DNA of 64,000 nt from Methylomicrobium sp. wino1 (GTDB lineage Bacteria > Pseudomonadota > Gammaproteobacteria > Methylococcales > Methylomonadaceae), in contig NZ_CP024202.1 of the NCBI RefSeq assembly GCF_003932755.1, forward strand, positions 2,108,001 through 2,172,000. Reading direction: 5' to 3'. The notes beneath the pieces were generated by a model. It was not told where the DNA came from. It did not search any database and saw only the letters and a program-made list of their open reading frames with translations. Below are positions 46,744 to 57,161 of this stretch, in pieces. Within the stretch, counting starts at the first letter, position 1; each line of letters starts with the position of its first letter. A program made the translations under genes and the position numbers.

Positions 46744-47418
46744 ATGTTCGAACTCTATCTCGATAGCGCCGATACCGCGCAAATTGCTCGCTTTCATGAC
46801 TGCTTACCGGTCAAAGGCGTGACGACTAATCCATCGATCCTTGCTAAGTCCGGGGTCGGTTTGAATCAATTATTATTGAATTTGGCCGAATTGATCGGTC
46901 CCGAAGCTCGTTATCATGTTCAGGTCGTCAGTTCGACCGTCGACGGCATGGTCGAGGAAGCGAAACGCTTACAGGATTTACCTTACGATATTGTCGTGAA
47001 AGTGCCGGCCAACGAAACCGGTTTAGCCGCAATCAAAAAAATCAAAGCCGATGAGATAGCGGTTCTGGCCACGGCTATCTATAGCGTTCAGCAAGGCTTT
47101 TTAGCGGCTTTGTGCGGAGCGGATTATCTGGCGCCCTATGTCAATAGAATCGATGCGATGGGCGAGAATGGTCCGCAAGTGGTTGCCGATTTACAAAATT
47201 TGCTCGATCGCCAAAAATTGCCGTGTAAATTGTTGCCGGCAAGTTTCAAGAACACTCGGCAAGTACTCGATGTGTTAAGTGCGGGGGTGAGTGCTATTAC
47301 TCTGCCGATCGAGATTGCCGAACAAATGCTCGGGCATCCGGCGGTGAATCCTGCGGTCGCGCAATTCGATTTGGATTGGTGCAATGTGTTTGGTAATCAG
47401 TTGTCGTTTGAAAGTTGA
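46744..47418 (+). CDS. fsa: Transaldolase-like fructose-6-phosphate aldolase
   Basis: A 224-residue enzyme of the small transaldolase/FSA (TalC) subfamily. The Schiff-base Lys86 lies in IVVKVPAN, with GVTTNPSILAKSG (25-37) and ATAIYSVQQG also typical. It either cleaves fructose-6-phosphate to dihydroxyacetone and glyceraldehyde-3-phosphate or acts as a transaldolase; the two cannot be separated by eye. In a ribulose-monophosphate-cycle methanotroph a transaldolase role in regenerating the formaldehyde acceptor is plausible. The ribosome site is weak (TTTTTAAATTT before ATG). It stands alone. Confidence 0.85.
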   Translation: MFELYLDSADTAQIARFHDCLPVKGVTTNPSILAKSGVGLNQLLLNLAELIGPEARYHVQVVSSTVDGMVEEAKRLQDLPYDIVVKVPANETGLAAIKKIKADEIAVLATAIYSVQQGFLAALCGADYLAPYVNRIDAMGENGPQVVADLQNLLDRQKLPCKLLPASFKNTRQVLDVLSAGVSAITLPIEIAEQMLGHPAVNPAVAQFDLDWCNVFGNQLSFES

Positions 47419-47711
47419 CGCATGAATCCGGCGTTATGCGCGCGCTTCTCTATTTTCTTTTTCATGGGAGTACGGGGGTTGCAACTCATACGCATCAAGC
47501 AAAAAACCGCTAAACCGTTTCCGCTCCTCCCTACATTAACGATCAAACTTTTGGCGCCGTAGAATGGGTTAAATAACTCGTCCCGCAAAGTGTTTTAAAA
47601 GCTTGCCATCCCCGGCGGAATAACGGGTTCCGTGGGAATCCATATCTTGGATGCCAAGGCAAGCAGTTCTATTTTTAAACTTTCGCGATTCATTAAACCG
47701 GAGGTGCGACA
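47419..47711. other. Short intergenic stretch
   Basis: Nothing recognised apart from GGAGG at 47699-47703, the ribosome site of the next gene. Confidence 0.4.
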
Positions 47712-48596
47712 ATGACAATGAATTGGCAAGCAATCGCCGAGGAAATCGAACAGGCGACCGGGCGGCCTTTTTCGGTAACGGAAGCCCGTCCGGTCGGCGG
47801 CGGCGATATCAATGAAGCTTACCGTTTGAGGAGTGAAGAACGAACTTATTTCGTAAAATTGAATCGTCTGTCTTCGGTCGATATGTTCGAGGCCGAAGCC
47901 GAAGGCTTGAGAGAAATAGCTGGCACGCGGACGATAAGAGTGCCCGATCCGGTCGTGTGCGGTCAAACCGAACAGCGGTCGTTTTTGGTTTTAGAACATA
48001 TCGAGTTCGCTTCTTCGAATTCTCGTTCCGAGCGCCAATTAGGGCGGCAATTGGCGATGCTGCATAGTGCTGAGCGGCCTTATTTCGGATGGCATCGAGA
48101 CAATACGATCGGCAGCACGCCGCAACCGAACGGCCGTTACGACGATTGGCCGGGTTTTTGGCGCGAGCAGCGATTGGGCTTTCAGTTACGATTGGCGGCG
48201 CAAAACGGTTATCGAGGCCGGTTGCAAAGCCAAGGAGAGCGGCTTTTGGCGGATACGGGGGCCTTGTTCGACGATTACCGACCCAAGCCTTCTTTGTTGC
48301 ATGGCGATTTATGGGGCGGCAATGCCGCTGTCGAGGCCGGCGGGGCGCCGGTAATTTTCGATCCGGCCTGTTATTACGGGGACAGCGAAGCAGACTTGGC
48401 GATGACCGAGCTTTTCGGCGGGTTTAGCCGGGATTTTTATGAGGCTTATCGCGAGGTTTTGCCGGAAGATCCGGGTTATAGGGTTCGAAAGACTTTTTAT
48501 AATCTTTATCATATTTTGAATCATCTTAATTTATTCGGTTCAGGTTACTTGAGCCGGGCCGAAGCGATGATCGGGCAAATGTTGGCCGAATTTTAA
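47712..48596 (+). CDS. Fructosamine/ketosamine-3-kinase family protein
   Basis: A 294-residue kinase of the aminoglycoside-phosphotransferase-like fold. It shows PVGGGDINEAYRL (nucleotide loop), YFVKLNR (ATP-binding Lys), catalytic LLHGDLWGGN (about 196-205) and the metal-binding VIFDPACYYGDSEADLAM. Family members phosphorylate ketosamines on glycated proteins and so repair glycation damage. This fits a cell with high sugar-phosphate and aldehyde flux. Strong GGAGG Shine-Dalgarno nine bases upstream of the ATG. Confidence 0.9.
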   Translation: MTMNWQAIAEEIEQATGRPFSVTEARPVGGGDINEAYRLRSEERTYFVKLNRLSSVDMFEAEAEGLREIAGTRTIRVPDPVVCGQTEQRSFLVLEHIEFASSNSRSERQLGRQLAMLHSAERPYFGWHRDNTIGSTPQPNGRYDDWPGFWREQRLGFQLRLAAQNGYRGRLQSQGERLLADTGALFDDYRPKPSLLHGDLWGGNAAVEAGGAPVIFDPACYYGDSEADLAMTELFGGFSRDFYEAYREVLPEDPGYRVRKTFYNLYHILNHLNLFGSGYLSRAEAMIGQMLAEF

Positions 48597-48869
48597 TGCG
48601 AAGCAAGCCGAAACGCTTGGGGCTGGTTGAATAACCCGCCCCAAGCGGAGTAGTCCGTATGCAGCACCAGCGGAATATGGGACATTCGTGGTCTCGCCCA
48701 TCCCGGATTGCGCTACGCCCCATCCGGACTACGGTGCTAAAAACTCCATGAAAGGTGTCTGAAAGGAATCGGCATTACAATGCCCCACAACTTAAACGGA
48801 ATATGCCGTATTAGGTTTCAGTTAAATTTTCAAACTCTGTTCATCTTTATTTTTAAGGAGTCAACAAGC
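48597..48869. repeat. Intergenic stretch with REP-like unit (about 48703-48735)
   Basis: TCCCGGATTGCGCTACGCC and the complementary ATCCGGACTACGG form a REP-type hairpin, also present near 46539. The promoter of fae should lie between here and AAGGAG at about 48856. Confidence 0.55.
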
Positions 48870-49379
48870 ATGGCAAAAATCAGTAACTTACGCGTAGGCG
48901 AATCATTGGTAGGCGACGGCAACGAAGTCGCGCACATCGATCTGATCATAGGCCCACGCGGTTCGGCTGCCGAAACCGCTTTCGCAAATTGCCTGACCAA
49001 CAACAAAGACGGTTTCTCCAGCTTGCTGGCTGTTGTTGCCCCTAACTTAATGGTAAAACCCGCGACCGTGATGTTCAATAAAGTTACGATCAAAGGTTCC
49101 AAGCAAGCTGTACAAATGTTCGGACCCGCTCAACGCGGCGTAGCGATGGCGGTTGCCGATTCGGTCGAAAACGGCACTATCCCTGCCGACGAAGCCGACA
49201 ATCTGTTCATTTCTGTGGGTGTTTTCATTCATTGGATGGCTGAAGACGACGCGAAAATCCAACAATACAACTACGAAGCGACTAAAGAAGCTATCGAGCG
49301 TGCGGTTGCCGGATCTCCAACCGCTCAGGAAGTGGTCTCCGGGAAAGCGACTGCGACACATCCATTTGCGGCAAATTAA
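48870..49379 (+). CDS. fae: Formaldehyde-activating enzyme Fae
   Basis: A 169-residue protein of almost exactly the standard Fae length. It condenses formaldehyde with tetrahydromethanopterin to methylene-H4MPT, the entry to the main formaldehyde oxidation route of methylotrophs. The conserved [18 protein letters not shown] stretch with the catalytic His (residue 22 here), [26 protein letters not shown] and the terminal THPFAAN all match. AAGGAG eight bases before the ATG predicts strong translation, as expected for an abundant cytosolic enzyme. Together with the FhcA homologue at 3013-4686 it shows that the organism runs the H4MPT pathway. Confidence 0.97.
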   Translation: MAKISNLRVGESLVGDGNEVAHIDLIIGPRGSAAETAFANCLTNNKDGFSSLLAVVAPNLMVKPATVMFNKVTIKGSKQAVQMFGPAQRGVAMAVADSVENGTIPADEADNLFISVGVFIHWMAEDDAKIQQYNYEATKEAIERAVAGSPTAQEVVSGKATATHPFAAN

Positions 49380-49806
49380 CCCAGCCTTAACAAATGTAGT
49401 GCATCTTTCTTAAGATATTGAATTATATGGGTAAAAAATATTCCGATTGTTGCCCGGATTGTAATTATTCATTTACCCTGTCGTTCCCATGCTCCAGCGT
49501 GGGAACGATAATTGCCGGGGACTGGATAGTTTTCCGGGTTTTTAAATAGGGCTGAATCGATATAGTCGTGCAAGATTATTTGTTTCTGCTAATCATTCAA
49601 TATCTTATGGCTGGAAAATGTGTTAAAGCTGGGTTAAGGAATAAGTTGACCGTTTCCGGTCGGGATGACCGGACAAATCGGCAGGATAGCCGGTTTGCAT
49701 TGACTCGAAGGATAATGCACAAGGAAGGGCATAGTAAGTCCGACGCCATGGACGGCCCCCCTCTCATTCAAAAAAAATCGAGAACTGTCCGATATTCGGT
49801 TAAGTA
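49380..49806. repeat. Intergenic stretch with CCCATGCTCCAGCGTGGGAA repeat (49482-49530)
   Basis: The palindrome followed by AACGATAATTGCCGGGGACT belongs to the dispersed family at 21019-21067. A 80-codon frame at 49568-49810 has no ribosome site or family resemblance and is not called. Confidence 0.6.
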
Positions 49807-50343
49807 TTAGTGCTTCGGTAATGTAATTCCGCCTTCCTCGACAATCAGCGCTTTTTTCAGCATGTCGCTAGCCGACGGGTATTTTTCGTAAATGTCTCCA
49901 ATCGTTTTGTAATAATTAATCGTATCGAATGGCTGCTTGGTCTGCCGTTCGGTGATGTCTGCCAGTATGGCGCCGAATTCCGGCGTAGTGGTAACGACGC
50001 GCAAGCCTTTGACGATGCTTGTGGCCGAATCGACCAATACGAGATTGAACGGCAGATAGCCGGGGCCGGTTGCGACAGTTTCATCGCCGGCTAAGTGAAT
50101 TGTGAAGGCTAGGTCCGACCATTCCAGAAAATTATCGATCTTAAACAAAAAAAACAGCGCATCGTTCTCGGTAAACAGGCCGAACGAACACGAGCCATTC
50201 AAAAAGGCATCGATTTGTTGTCGATTCAGCGAAAAATTAAAGGTCAGCATCGGGGTGCCGTTGACCAGAATTACGCTCATGCCTTCGTCAGGCAAATTGT
50301 GATCGAACCGTTCGCCGACCGTTAATTTCATAATATCCGACAT
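49807..50343 (-). CDS. Protein of unknown function, second gene of a pair
   Basis: About 178 residues, starting MSDIMKLTVGERFDHNLPDEG. No signal peptide or membrane segment. It has strand-rich sequence with GTPMLTFNFSLNRQQIDAF in the first half and a helical C-terminus (IGDIYEKYPSASDMLKKAL). I do not recognise the family. The start lies within a few bases of the upstream gene's stop, preceded by GGAAA, so the two are cotranslated; a longer form from 50394 is possible but would overlap the upstream gene. Cytoplasmic. Function unknown. Confidence 0.65.
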   Translation of the reverse strand: MSDIMKLTVGERFDHNLPDEGMSVILVNGTPMLTFNFSLNRQQIDAFLNGSCSFGLFTENDALFFLFKIDNFLEWSDLAFTIHLAGDETVATGPGYLPFNLVLVDSATSIVKGLRVVTTTPEFGAILADITERQTKQPFDTINYYKTIGDIYEKYPSASDMLKKALIVEEGGITLPKH

Positions 50344-50344
50344 A

Positions 50345-50890
50345 TCAGGATTTCCGCGCATGTGTGTAGAGGTTGTTGAATAAACGGATTGCAACCAGAA
50401 TCAGCGCTTGCGTGATTTGTGCGGCAGGCACCCGGCTTGGCTTTTCCGAGGCAAAATCATCGACCGCTGCGTTCATAAACGCAATGAGTCCGGATTGCGG
50501 AGTTTCATCGTGTGTTCTTGAAATCATTCTTTCTTGCAACGAGTTCCGGATTTTTTCGTCCATGTCTTGATTTTTCTTCACGGCTTGCAGTTCAGTATCG
50601 AGTAGCATCGCTTGTTTTTGAAGCCAGTCGATATCGAGTTCGTTTTGGGCGGGTAGGGGGCCGAAGGCATTTTGAAATACGCAGAGCAAGTCGAAGCACA
50701 AATCCATGAATAAATACGCCATGTCTTGGTTTTGCTCGGCAATGATGCCGGGAAAAATACCGAACAGCATCTGCGCGAGCATCGTCTGGTCGGTTTGGAA
50801 GTCGGCCATGATTTTTCTGCCGGTTGTCTCGTCGATGCTTTTGGCGTATTCGAGGGCTTGATAAAGCTCTCGGTCTGTCAGTGCTTGCAT
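50345..50890 (-). CDS. Protein of unknown function, first gene of a pair
   Basis: A 181-residue, largely helical, acidic protein (for example QALEYAKSIDETTGRKI and AMLLDTELQAVKKNQDMDEKIRNSL). No recognised domain, signal or membrane segment. It stops two bases before the start of the next gene, so the pair probably works together. A weak ribosome site precedes the ATG. Function unknown. Confidence 0.65.
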   Translation of the reverse strand: MQALTDRELYQALEYAKSIDETTGRKIMADFQTDQTMLAQMLFGIFPGIIAEQNQDMAYLFMDLCFDLLCVFQNAFGPLPAQNELDIDWLQKQAMLLDTELQAVKKNQDMDEKIRNSLQERMISRTHDETPQSGLIAFMNAAVDDFASEKPSRVPAAQITQALILVAIRLFNNLYTHARKS

Positions 50891-51566
50891 GATTTTTTCC
50901 GATAATGAAGTATGTTGCGGAATGATATCATTTTGATGCGAGGCAATAAAAAATGCGTCGAGTTTTAGGCATTTATTCGGCGCTAAATCTTTACTTAGGA
51001 TTTATGACAAATAAACCTAACGTTCATGAAGGCCCGGCCATCGCCCCGGCAAAGGGTGGCGGAGGGTGCGGCCACTCGCCCGACAGGACGCCGTGAACCC
51101 AGCACCTAAATTATCCAAGATAGTTAACCATAGACAATGGACTATGGAATTTAGGTGCTGGGTGAATACGTCCATGTAGGCTCGACGGCGGCTGTCCCTG
51201 CCGCCGACGCCTGTCGATCGAGCAACCGCACCCTCTCCGGAACCGGCATTGCCAGAACGGAGTTTTGCATATCGAAAAATTAGATAATGAATCCAAATTT
51301 ACGATCTTTCACAGTAAAAAGAGCAGTTGATAGCCTCAAACTACCGTTCGCCCTGAGCCCTTCGGCTGCGCTCAGGAGAGCCTCGTCGAAGGGTGAATGG
51401 TAGTTTGAGGCTTCACCAAGACGGTGAAAGTGTTGTAGACCCTTCATGCTTCGACTTAGCTCAGTACGAACGGTCTACAACACATGCCAAGTGCTCATTT
51501 CAGGATAAACCGTCCTGTCGGAATGACGCGTTTTTTCCTTTGTAGGGCGGATTATTTTTCGTTCGC
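50891..51566. repeat. Cluster of dispersed repeats, including nested 65-base element (51098-51162) and 90-base repeat copy 2 (51408-51497)
   Basis: About 51045-51250 is a GCCGTAAA-type repeat with ends GGAGGGTGCGG and CCGCACCCTCTCC. Inside, CCCAGCACCTAAATT...AATTTAGGTGCTGGG is flanked by TGAA on both sides (51094-51097, 51163-51166). CCGTTCGCCCTGAGCCCTTC near 51344 is also near 59163. AAAAAGAGCAGTTGA...GCCTCAAACTA near 51315 matches the edge of the element near 26153. No gene. Confidence 0.75.
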
Positions 51567-54500
51567 TTACCGCGTACCTAAACTCAGCGTCGCCGTGATG
51601 CCCGGCTCTTTCCTAACCGGATTCAGTTCTGTCGCGAGTAGGAAGATCCGGTTTCCGGGGATACCGCCTTTGGCAATCAGATAGTTTTGTATTGCTCCGG
51701 CTCGGCGTACTGCTAAGTCGTTTAGTCGTTGTTGATCGGGTTCCAAGGCTGCCTCGAGTGTTTTCCGAGCGATTTCATAAAAGTCGCCTTGTTCGGGATT
51801 TTTCAATCTCGGTCTGCCGAAGAGCGTGTAGTCGGCCAGCATCGGAAATTTTTCGATGAAGAGTTGCGCTAGCAAACGCTGTTCCTCGTCTTCGGATAGC
51901 GTGACATATTCCGCGCGAATTCTTCTACCTTCCGCTCTGAGTTCTTTCGCTCTCATTGATTTCAGTTGATCGTTAAGCGCTTCCGAGCGCAACGCCGGCC
52001 AGTCCAGAGCCTCGAAAGCGGCGCCTTTGATTTCCAATCTGAGGGCCAGTCTGTCTTTCAATGCCTTAGCCAATGCGTCGAGCTTGGCTTTTTCGGTCTC
52101 TGTGATTTTGGTGCTGCCCGGTTCGAAAGTGATAGCGCTTAAATCCTGTTCCGCGTCGAACATCGATGCGATGGCTCTGAACGGTGATGTGGCGATGTTT
52201 CTTATGAGGTTGCCGAGTGCTCTCATCACTAACGAGCCGACGCTGAATTCCGGATCGTCGAGACTTCCGGTAATAGGCAAGTCGATATTGATTTGCCCTT
52301 TGGAGTCTTTCAGTAGTGCAATCGCTAAATTCAACGGTAGCGATACCGCATCGGGGTTTTCGACTCTCTCGCCGAGCGTGAATTGATCGATGAACAGGTT
52401 ATTTTGAGCGTTGAGTTTGCCTTGGTCGATCGTGTATTTGAGATCCAGCGACATTTGGCCTCTTTCGATTTTATAACCGGCAAATTGAGCCATGTAAGGC
52501 GTGACCAGCGGCAACGGCATGTCCTTGAAGTTGAGTTCGATCGCTGAATCGCCGCTGTCCATTTGATAATTACCGGCAATGCCGACACTGGCCAAATTAT
52601 AAACCTTGCCTTGAAGCGACAGTTCGGCGGTAGCGCCGGGCTTGGACGAAATGCCGGATAATACGCCGTCAAGATTATTCATTTGCGTGACGAAAGGTAG
52701 TATCAGCGAGTAATCGGCGAAGTCGGACAGCCCCCTTGTGACTTCGATTCGGCCGATATAGTAATGGATTGGGTTGTCGGATTCGGTTTCAGGCTGTTCG
52801 GTTTCCGGTGTTTCGGTTGCCACGACAATATCGTTAAAGTTCGTTGTGCCGTCTTTTTTTATCAACACGCGAATGTAAGGTCGGTCGAAGCGGATGTCAT
52901 CAAGAACAAACTGATTAGCTGCTAGGTCAATTGAGATACTGCCGAGGTCAAGCTTGCGCCATTTGACAAAGTCCCTGCGTTGGACTTGATCTCGGGTTAA
53001 GAGTCCTTCTATATGAGCATCGCCCCGAAATTTCAAGTCCAGTTCGTCCTGTTCATCGATTGCCAATAAAGCCTGACCCCGAGCGGAAAAATCGCCTTCT
53101 ATGAGGTCCAAACGAACATGACTTTCCAAGTAGGGTTGGAAAGTTTTTAGCGCGATCGCATCGACTTTGAGTTCGAGGTCGGCCGATAGCGGGGTAGGGG
53201 CTAGTTGACCTTTGATATTGATTGAGCCGGTTTCGTTGATTTTTGACTGTAAACGAACCGGTGATTTTTGATCGGTTTGATCCGTTAGATGCTCGATGCC
53301 GACGGTAAGATCGGACAAGGTGAGCGGAATCGGTGTTTTTTGAGTTTTATCGGTAAACGCGATTTGATAGCCGTCGATAGTGAACGAGTCGAGCGCGAAT
53401 TGCCAGGGTTTACTATCGGGTGTCGGTAGTGGATCGGTTTTTTCGGTGCTTTCGTCACCGAATAGAGTTAAATAGTTGAATTGACCGTCCGGGTTGAGCC
53501 AGGTTTTCAGCTTCGCGCCTTTCGATGTTAGCGACGTGATATGGATGCGCTGTTTAGCGGTATCGGCCTTGATGCCGCTAGCCGCTATTGTCGGAATGTT
53601 GATGAGTTCGATATCTTGTCCGTCAGCCCCGAAATGGAGTTCGCTCAGGTCTATTTTGCCTTTTACGATTTGGACGGTCATGTTAGGGGCTACCGTCACA
53701 TCAGCAGCAATCGTTAAACGGCTCAATTCGGCTTCGAGCAGTTCGGTATGCGGCTTGAAAGCCATTTTTAGTTTATTTAGGTCGAATCGGCTTTGATCCA
53801 TGCTCAGTTTGAGACCTTGGTCGTTGCTTACGGCTGTATAGACGGCATCGAAAGCCATGTTACGCGCCGATAGTTCCGGGATGTCGGCGGAAGGCTTGGA
53901 AGGTTTCAGGTTGAACGTATCGAGTGCCAGTTTAGCGGTATCGGTGTTGACTTTTAATTCGCCATTGGCCGTTGTCAGTGTGAAGTCGGTGCCTAATCCG
54001 ACGGATTTAACGGTAATATCGGCTCTTTGTCCCGGTTCCGTAAAGATATTTAGATTGAGATGATCGACACTGAGCTGGTTCGGTGTCGTAGTTTTGAACA
54101 TTAACTCGTCATTGGACATCGTTAGCTCGTAATTGGCATCGAACTTGAGTGATTTAGCCTCGATGTCGGAGCGTTGGCCGGGTTCTGAGGCAATATTGAG
54201 TTTGAGATTATCGACGCCGAACCGGATAGGTTTAATTGCAGCGGTTATACCGTCCTCTTCGGTATTCAGCTTATAGTCGATCGAAAGATTCAGTTCGCCG
54301 TCGTCGACTTTAATATCGTCGATTTCCTGTAAAAAAAGCTGTCCGATTCGAGGTAATGCGACTTTTTCCAGTTTAATCGAGCCTTGCGATTGCAGCGGCT
54401 TGAGTGTGATCGAGCCTTGCCAATCGAGCGTAGTACTCGAGTCCGAAATAAAAGAAAATTGCAGCGGGGCAGGTTCGGAATCGACCGAATTGAGTTCGCT

Positions 54501-55067
54501 AAGCGATAGGTTAATCGAGCCGAAAGTTTCTTTTTGCGGTTCGGCCAGTTGAAGGTCGTCCCAAAGGACAGATCCTTCCAAAACGGCTAGGCCGCGGAGT
54601 CGAAACGCAAATATTCCAGTATCTTCTTCGATAGTTTGTTCTTCCGGGTCTGCTTCGGTCAAATCGGCGAAATTGAATATGCCTTCAGAGTCTTTGGCGA
54701 TTCTGACGAACGGTTCGATCAAGGTAATTTTCTCGATGATAGGCTTAAAATGAGTGATCGAGTTAAACCCGGCGATATCGATGTAAAGGTCTTTGAATGC
54801 CGCGAATGTTTGTCCGTCGGTTTCTTTCAATTCGAAGCCATTGATTGCTATTTCCAGCGTGAATGGATTGATTGATAGTTTTTCGACGGCGGACTCGCGT
54901 CCGATTTCCTGGTAGATGATTTTAGGGAGTTGGTTTTTCAGAACGGCCGGCACGATCCAAAAGCCGGCGAGGGCATACAATGCAAACAAGATCGAGAGGA
55001 TTGCGATGGTTTTGGTCCGGTGTCGTAATCCATTTTGTATCCGTTCGAATAAAGCAGCGGTATTCAT
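51567..55067 (-). CDS. Large DUF748/AsmA-like envelope protein
   Basis: A 1166-residue protein with one N-terminal membrane segment (about 20-40, TIAILSILFALYALAGFWIV) and a very long, strand-rich periplasmic part typical of the AsmA/TamB/YhdP superfamily (DUF748). Repeated GFELKETDG- and LDLKYTIDQGKL-like strands are consistent with a beta-groove lipid conduit or assembly role at the outer membrane. The C-terminal 200 residues include NDLAVRRAGAIQNYL, resembling the end of OmpA-type peptidoglycan-binding domains. Single-gene unit; the promoter is probably in 55068-55240. No partner seen. Confidence 0.85.
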   Translation of the reverse strand: MNTAALFERIQNGLRHRTKTIAILSILFALYALAGFWIVPAVLKNQLPKIIYQEIGRESAVEKLSINPFTLEIAINGFELKETDGQTFAAFKDLYIDIAGFNSITHFKPIIEKITLIEPFVRIAKDSEGIFNFADLTEADPEEQTIEEDTGIFAFRLRGLAVLEGSVLWDDLQLAEPQKETFGSINLSLSELNSVDSEPAPLQFSFISDSSTTLDWQGSITLKPLQSQGSIKLEKVALPRIGQLFLQEIDDIKVDDGELNLSIDYKLNTEEDGITAAIKPIRFGVDNLKLNIASEPGQRSDIEAKSLKFDANYELTMSNDELMFKTTTPNQLSVDHLNLNIFTEPGQRADITVKSVGLGTDFTLTTANGELKVNTDTAKLALDTFNLKPSKPSADIPELSARNMAFDAVYTAVSNDQGLKLSMDQSRFDLNKLKMAFKPHTELLEAELSRLTIAADVTVAPNMTVQIVKGKIDLSELHFGADGQDIELINIPTIAASGIKADTAKQRIHITSLTSKGAKLKTWLNPDGQFNYLTLFGDESTEKTDPLPTPDSKPWQFALDSFTIDGYQIAFTDKTQKTPIPLTLSDLTVGIEHLTDQTDQKSPVRLQSKINETGSINIKGQLAPTPLSADLELKVDAIALKTFQPYLESHVRLDLIEGDFSARGQALLAIDEQDELDLKFRGDAHIEGLLTRDQVQRRDFVKWRKLDLGSISIDLAANQFVLDDIRFDRPYIRVLIKKDGTTNFNDIVVATETPETEQPETESDNPIHYYIGRIEVTRGLSDFADYSLILPFVTQMNNLDGVLSGISSKPGATAELSLQGKVYNLASVGIAGNYQMDSGDSAIELNFKDMPLPLVTPYMAQFAGYKIERGQMSLDLKYTIDQGKLNAQNNLFIDQFTLGERVENPDAVSLPLNLAIALLKDSKGQINIDLPITGSLDDPEFSVGSLVMRALGNLIRNIATSPFRAIASMFDAEQDLSAITFEPGSTKITETEKAKLDALAKALKDRLALRLEIKGAAFEALDWPALRSEALNDQLKSMRAKELRAEGRRIRAEYVTLSEDEEQRLLAQLFIEKFPMLADYTLFGRPRLKNPEQGDFYEIARKTLEAALEPDQQRLNDLAVRRAGAIQNYLIAKGGIPGNRIFLLATELNPVRKEPGITATLSLGTR

Positions 55068-55204
55068 TCGGCCTCCGCGTCGCCATGAAAAATTTAGTGC
55101 TTGTCGTTATTTTATACTCTAAATAAGGGGAAAGGGGAAAGAGGAAAGAGGCGCTTGACAGATGGCGGGAAAGCCGCATCATTTCACTATTCACCGCCAT
55201 AATG

Positions 55205-55230
55205 CGGATGGACGAAACCGTCCATCCTTT
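55205..55230. terminator. Hairpin between amtB (second copy) and the DUF748 gene
   Basis: GGATGGACG and CGTCCATCC pair around AAAC. Placed just after the amtB stop on the minus strand; the T-run is clearer on the plus strand, so a minus-strand terminator role is not certain. Confidence 0.5.
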
Positions 55231-55243
55231 CCGGGAGGGAAGA

Positions 55244-56536
55244 TTAGGTTAGATTGTGGTAACCGGTTTCTTCGTGGGTTGCGATATCCAGGCCTTGTTG
55301 TTCCTGGTCTTTGGTGACTCTCAAGCCGATCAGTAGATCCAGGACTTTCAAGATCAAATAACTAAAAAAACCGCTCCAGAGAATCGTGACGCCGACCGCC
55401 AGCGCTTGCACGCCGACTTGATCCAAGATCGAAATCCCCTCGTCCAATCCCAGTCCACCTAAACTGGTGGCAGCGAAAACGCCGGTCAAAAGCGATCCGA
55501 CGATGCCGCCGACGCCATGAACAGGAAATACGTCGAGCGAGTCGTCGATTTTTAGTTTTCGCTTCATGAATTGAGTGGCAGCAAAGCAGAGGGCGCCTGC
55601 AGTAACGCCGATCACCAATGCGCCTGCGGGGCCGACAAAGCCGGAAGCTGGCGTTATGGTGCCTAGTCCAGCGACCATGCCGGTCACGATGCCCAATGCG
55701 CTGGGTTTGCCGAATTTAACCCATTCGATGAACATCCATGTTAAAGAGCCCGCTGCCGCACCGGTGTGCGTTACCAGAATCGCCATGCCGGCAGAACCGT
55801 CGGCGGTCAATGCACTGCCGCCATTGAAGCCGAACCAGCCAACCCACAGCATGCCTGCGCCGGTTAATACCATCGTCATGTTATGCGGAGGCATCGGCGT
55901 GGTTGGGAAACCTCTTCGATTACCGAGAACCAAGGCCGATACCAGGGCTGCAACGCCGGCATTGACGTGAATCACTATGCCGCCGGCGAAATCCATAACG
56001 CCCAAGTCGGCGAGCCAGCCGCCCCCCCAGATCCAATGACAAATCGGCACATAAACCAGCAACAACCACAAAGAGCTGAACCAGAGAATGGCGGAAAATT
56101 TCATGCGCTCCGCAAATCCGCCGACGATCAGCGCCGGCGTAATGATTGCAAAAGTCATTTGAAACATGAAAAAGACCGTTTCCGGTATGTCGCCGGTTAG
56201 AGAATCCGTGACCAGGCTGGGCATGAAAAATTTGTGGGTGCCGCCCAGGACTTGCTGCAAATCTCCGCCGTCGTCGAAAATTAGGCTATACACGCCGGCA
56301 AGCCATAGCAGCGAAACGATGCAGGTGATTGCGAAACATTGCGTTAGCACCGATAGCACGTTTTTGCTTCTAACGAGTCCGCCATAGAATAAAGAAAGTC
56401 CCGGCAGGGTCATAAAAAGCACCAATGCGGTGGAGGTTAATACCCATGCGGTATTGCTTTGATTGAGTTCGTCGGCCGCGGCAAGTTGCGGTAGGCCGAA
56501 CAGTATGATGAAGCTGTTCAGTTTGTTAAAGGTCAT
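55244..56536 (-). CDS. amtB: Ammonium transporter AmtB, copy 2
   Basis: A 430-residue inner-membrane channel with a cleavable signal (about 1-21, ending AAA) and 11 helices. Pore His residues lie in FAGGIVIHVNAGVAAL and in the VHGVGGIVGSLLTG segment (the twin-His pair), and the GFNGGSALTADG motif is present. It conducts ammonia/ammonium and is gated by GlnK. It follows the glnK at 56648-56986 after 111 bases. Start at 56536; an in-frame ATG at 56608 would sit too far ahead of the signal peptide. Confidence 0.95.
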   Translation of the reverse strand: MTFNKLNSFIILFGLPQLAAADELNQSNTAWVLTSTALVLFMTLPGLSLFYGGLVRSKNVLSVLTQCFAITCIVSLLWLAGVYSLIFDDGGDLQQVLGGTHKFFMPSLVTDSLTGDIPETVFFMFQMTFAIITPALIVGGFAERMKFSAILWFSSLWLLLVYVPICHWIWGGGWLADLGVMDFAGGIVIHVNAGVAALVSALVLGNRRGFPTTPMPPHNMTMVLTGAGMLWVGWFGFNGGSALTADGSAGMAILVTHTGAAAGSLTWMFIEWVKFGKPSALGIVTGMVAGLGTITPASGFVGPAGALVIGVTAGALCFAATQFMKRKLKIDDSLDVFPVHGVGGIVGSLLTGVFAATSLGGLGLDEGISILDQVGVQALAVGVTILWSGFFSYLILKVLDLLIGLRVTKDQEQQGLDIATHEETGYHNLT

Positions 56537-56647
56537 GCTGTCCTCGTTAATTATTATAAGTTTTTGATGGACGCGCGCGGAATTGTCGGTACCAGGAATA
56601 AATCGCATCCGGGTACCGAATTGGGTTGAGGCTTGTTCGTGAGCTTA

Positions 56648-57049
<402 letters not shown>

Positions 57050-57116
57050 TCATAGTTAAATATCCTTATAGTTACAATTTCATAAGCTAATCCAATGCGG
57101 GGCGTTACTTTTTCCG

Positions 57117-57148
57117 AAAAAAAACGGGCGCACGGCGCGCCCGTTTTT
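57117..57148. terminator. Bidirectional terminator after amtB copy 1
   Basis: CGGGCGC and its complement around ACG, with an A-run on the left and a T-run on the right, just beyond the amtB stop at 57162. Confidence 0.85.
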
Positions 57149-57161
57149 ATCGAGCCGACCG

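Noticed and set aside
49568-49810. Open frame of 80 codons after fae
   Set aside because: No ribosome site, no conserved motif, Arg/Lys-rich composition typical of non-coding sequence.
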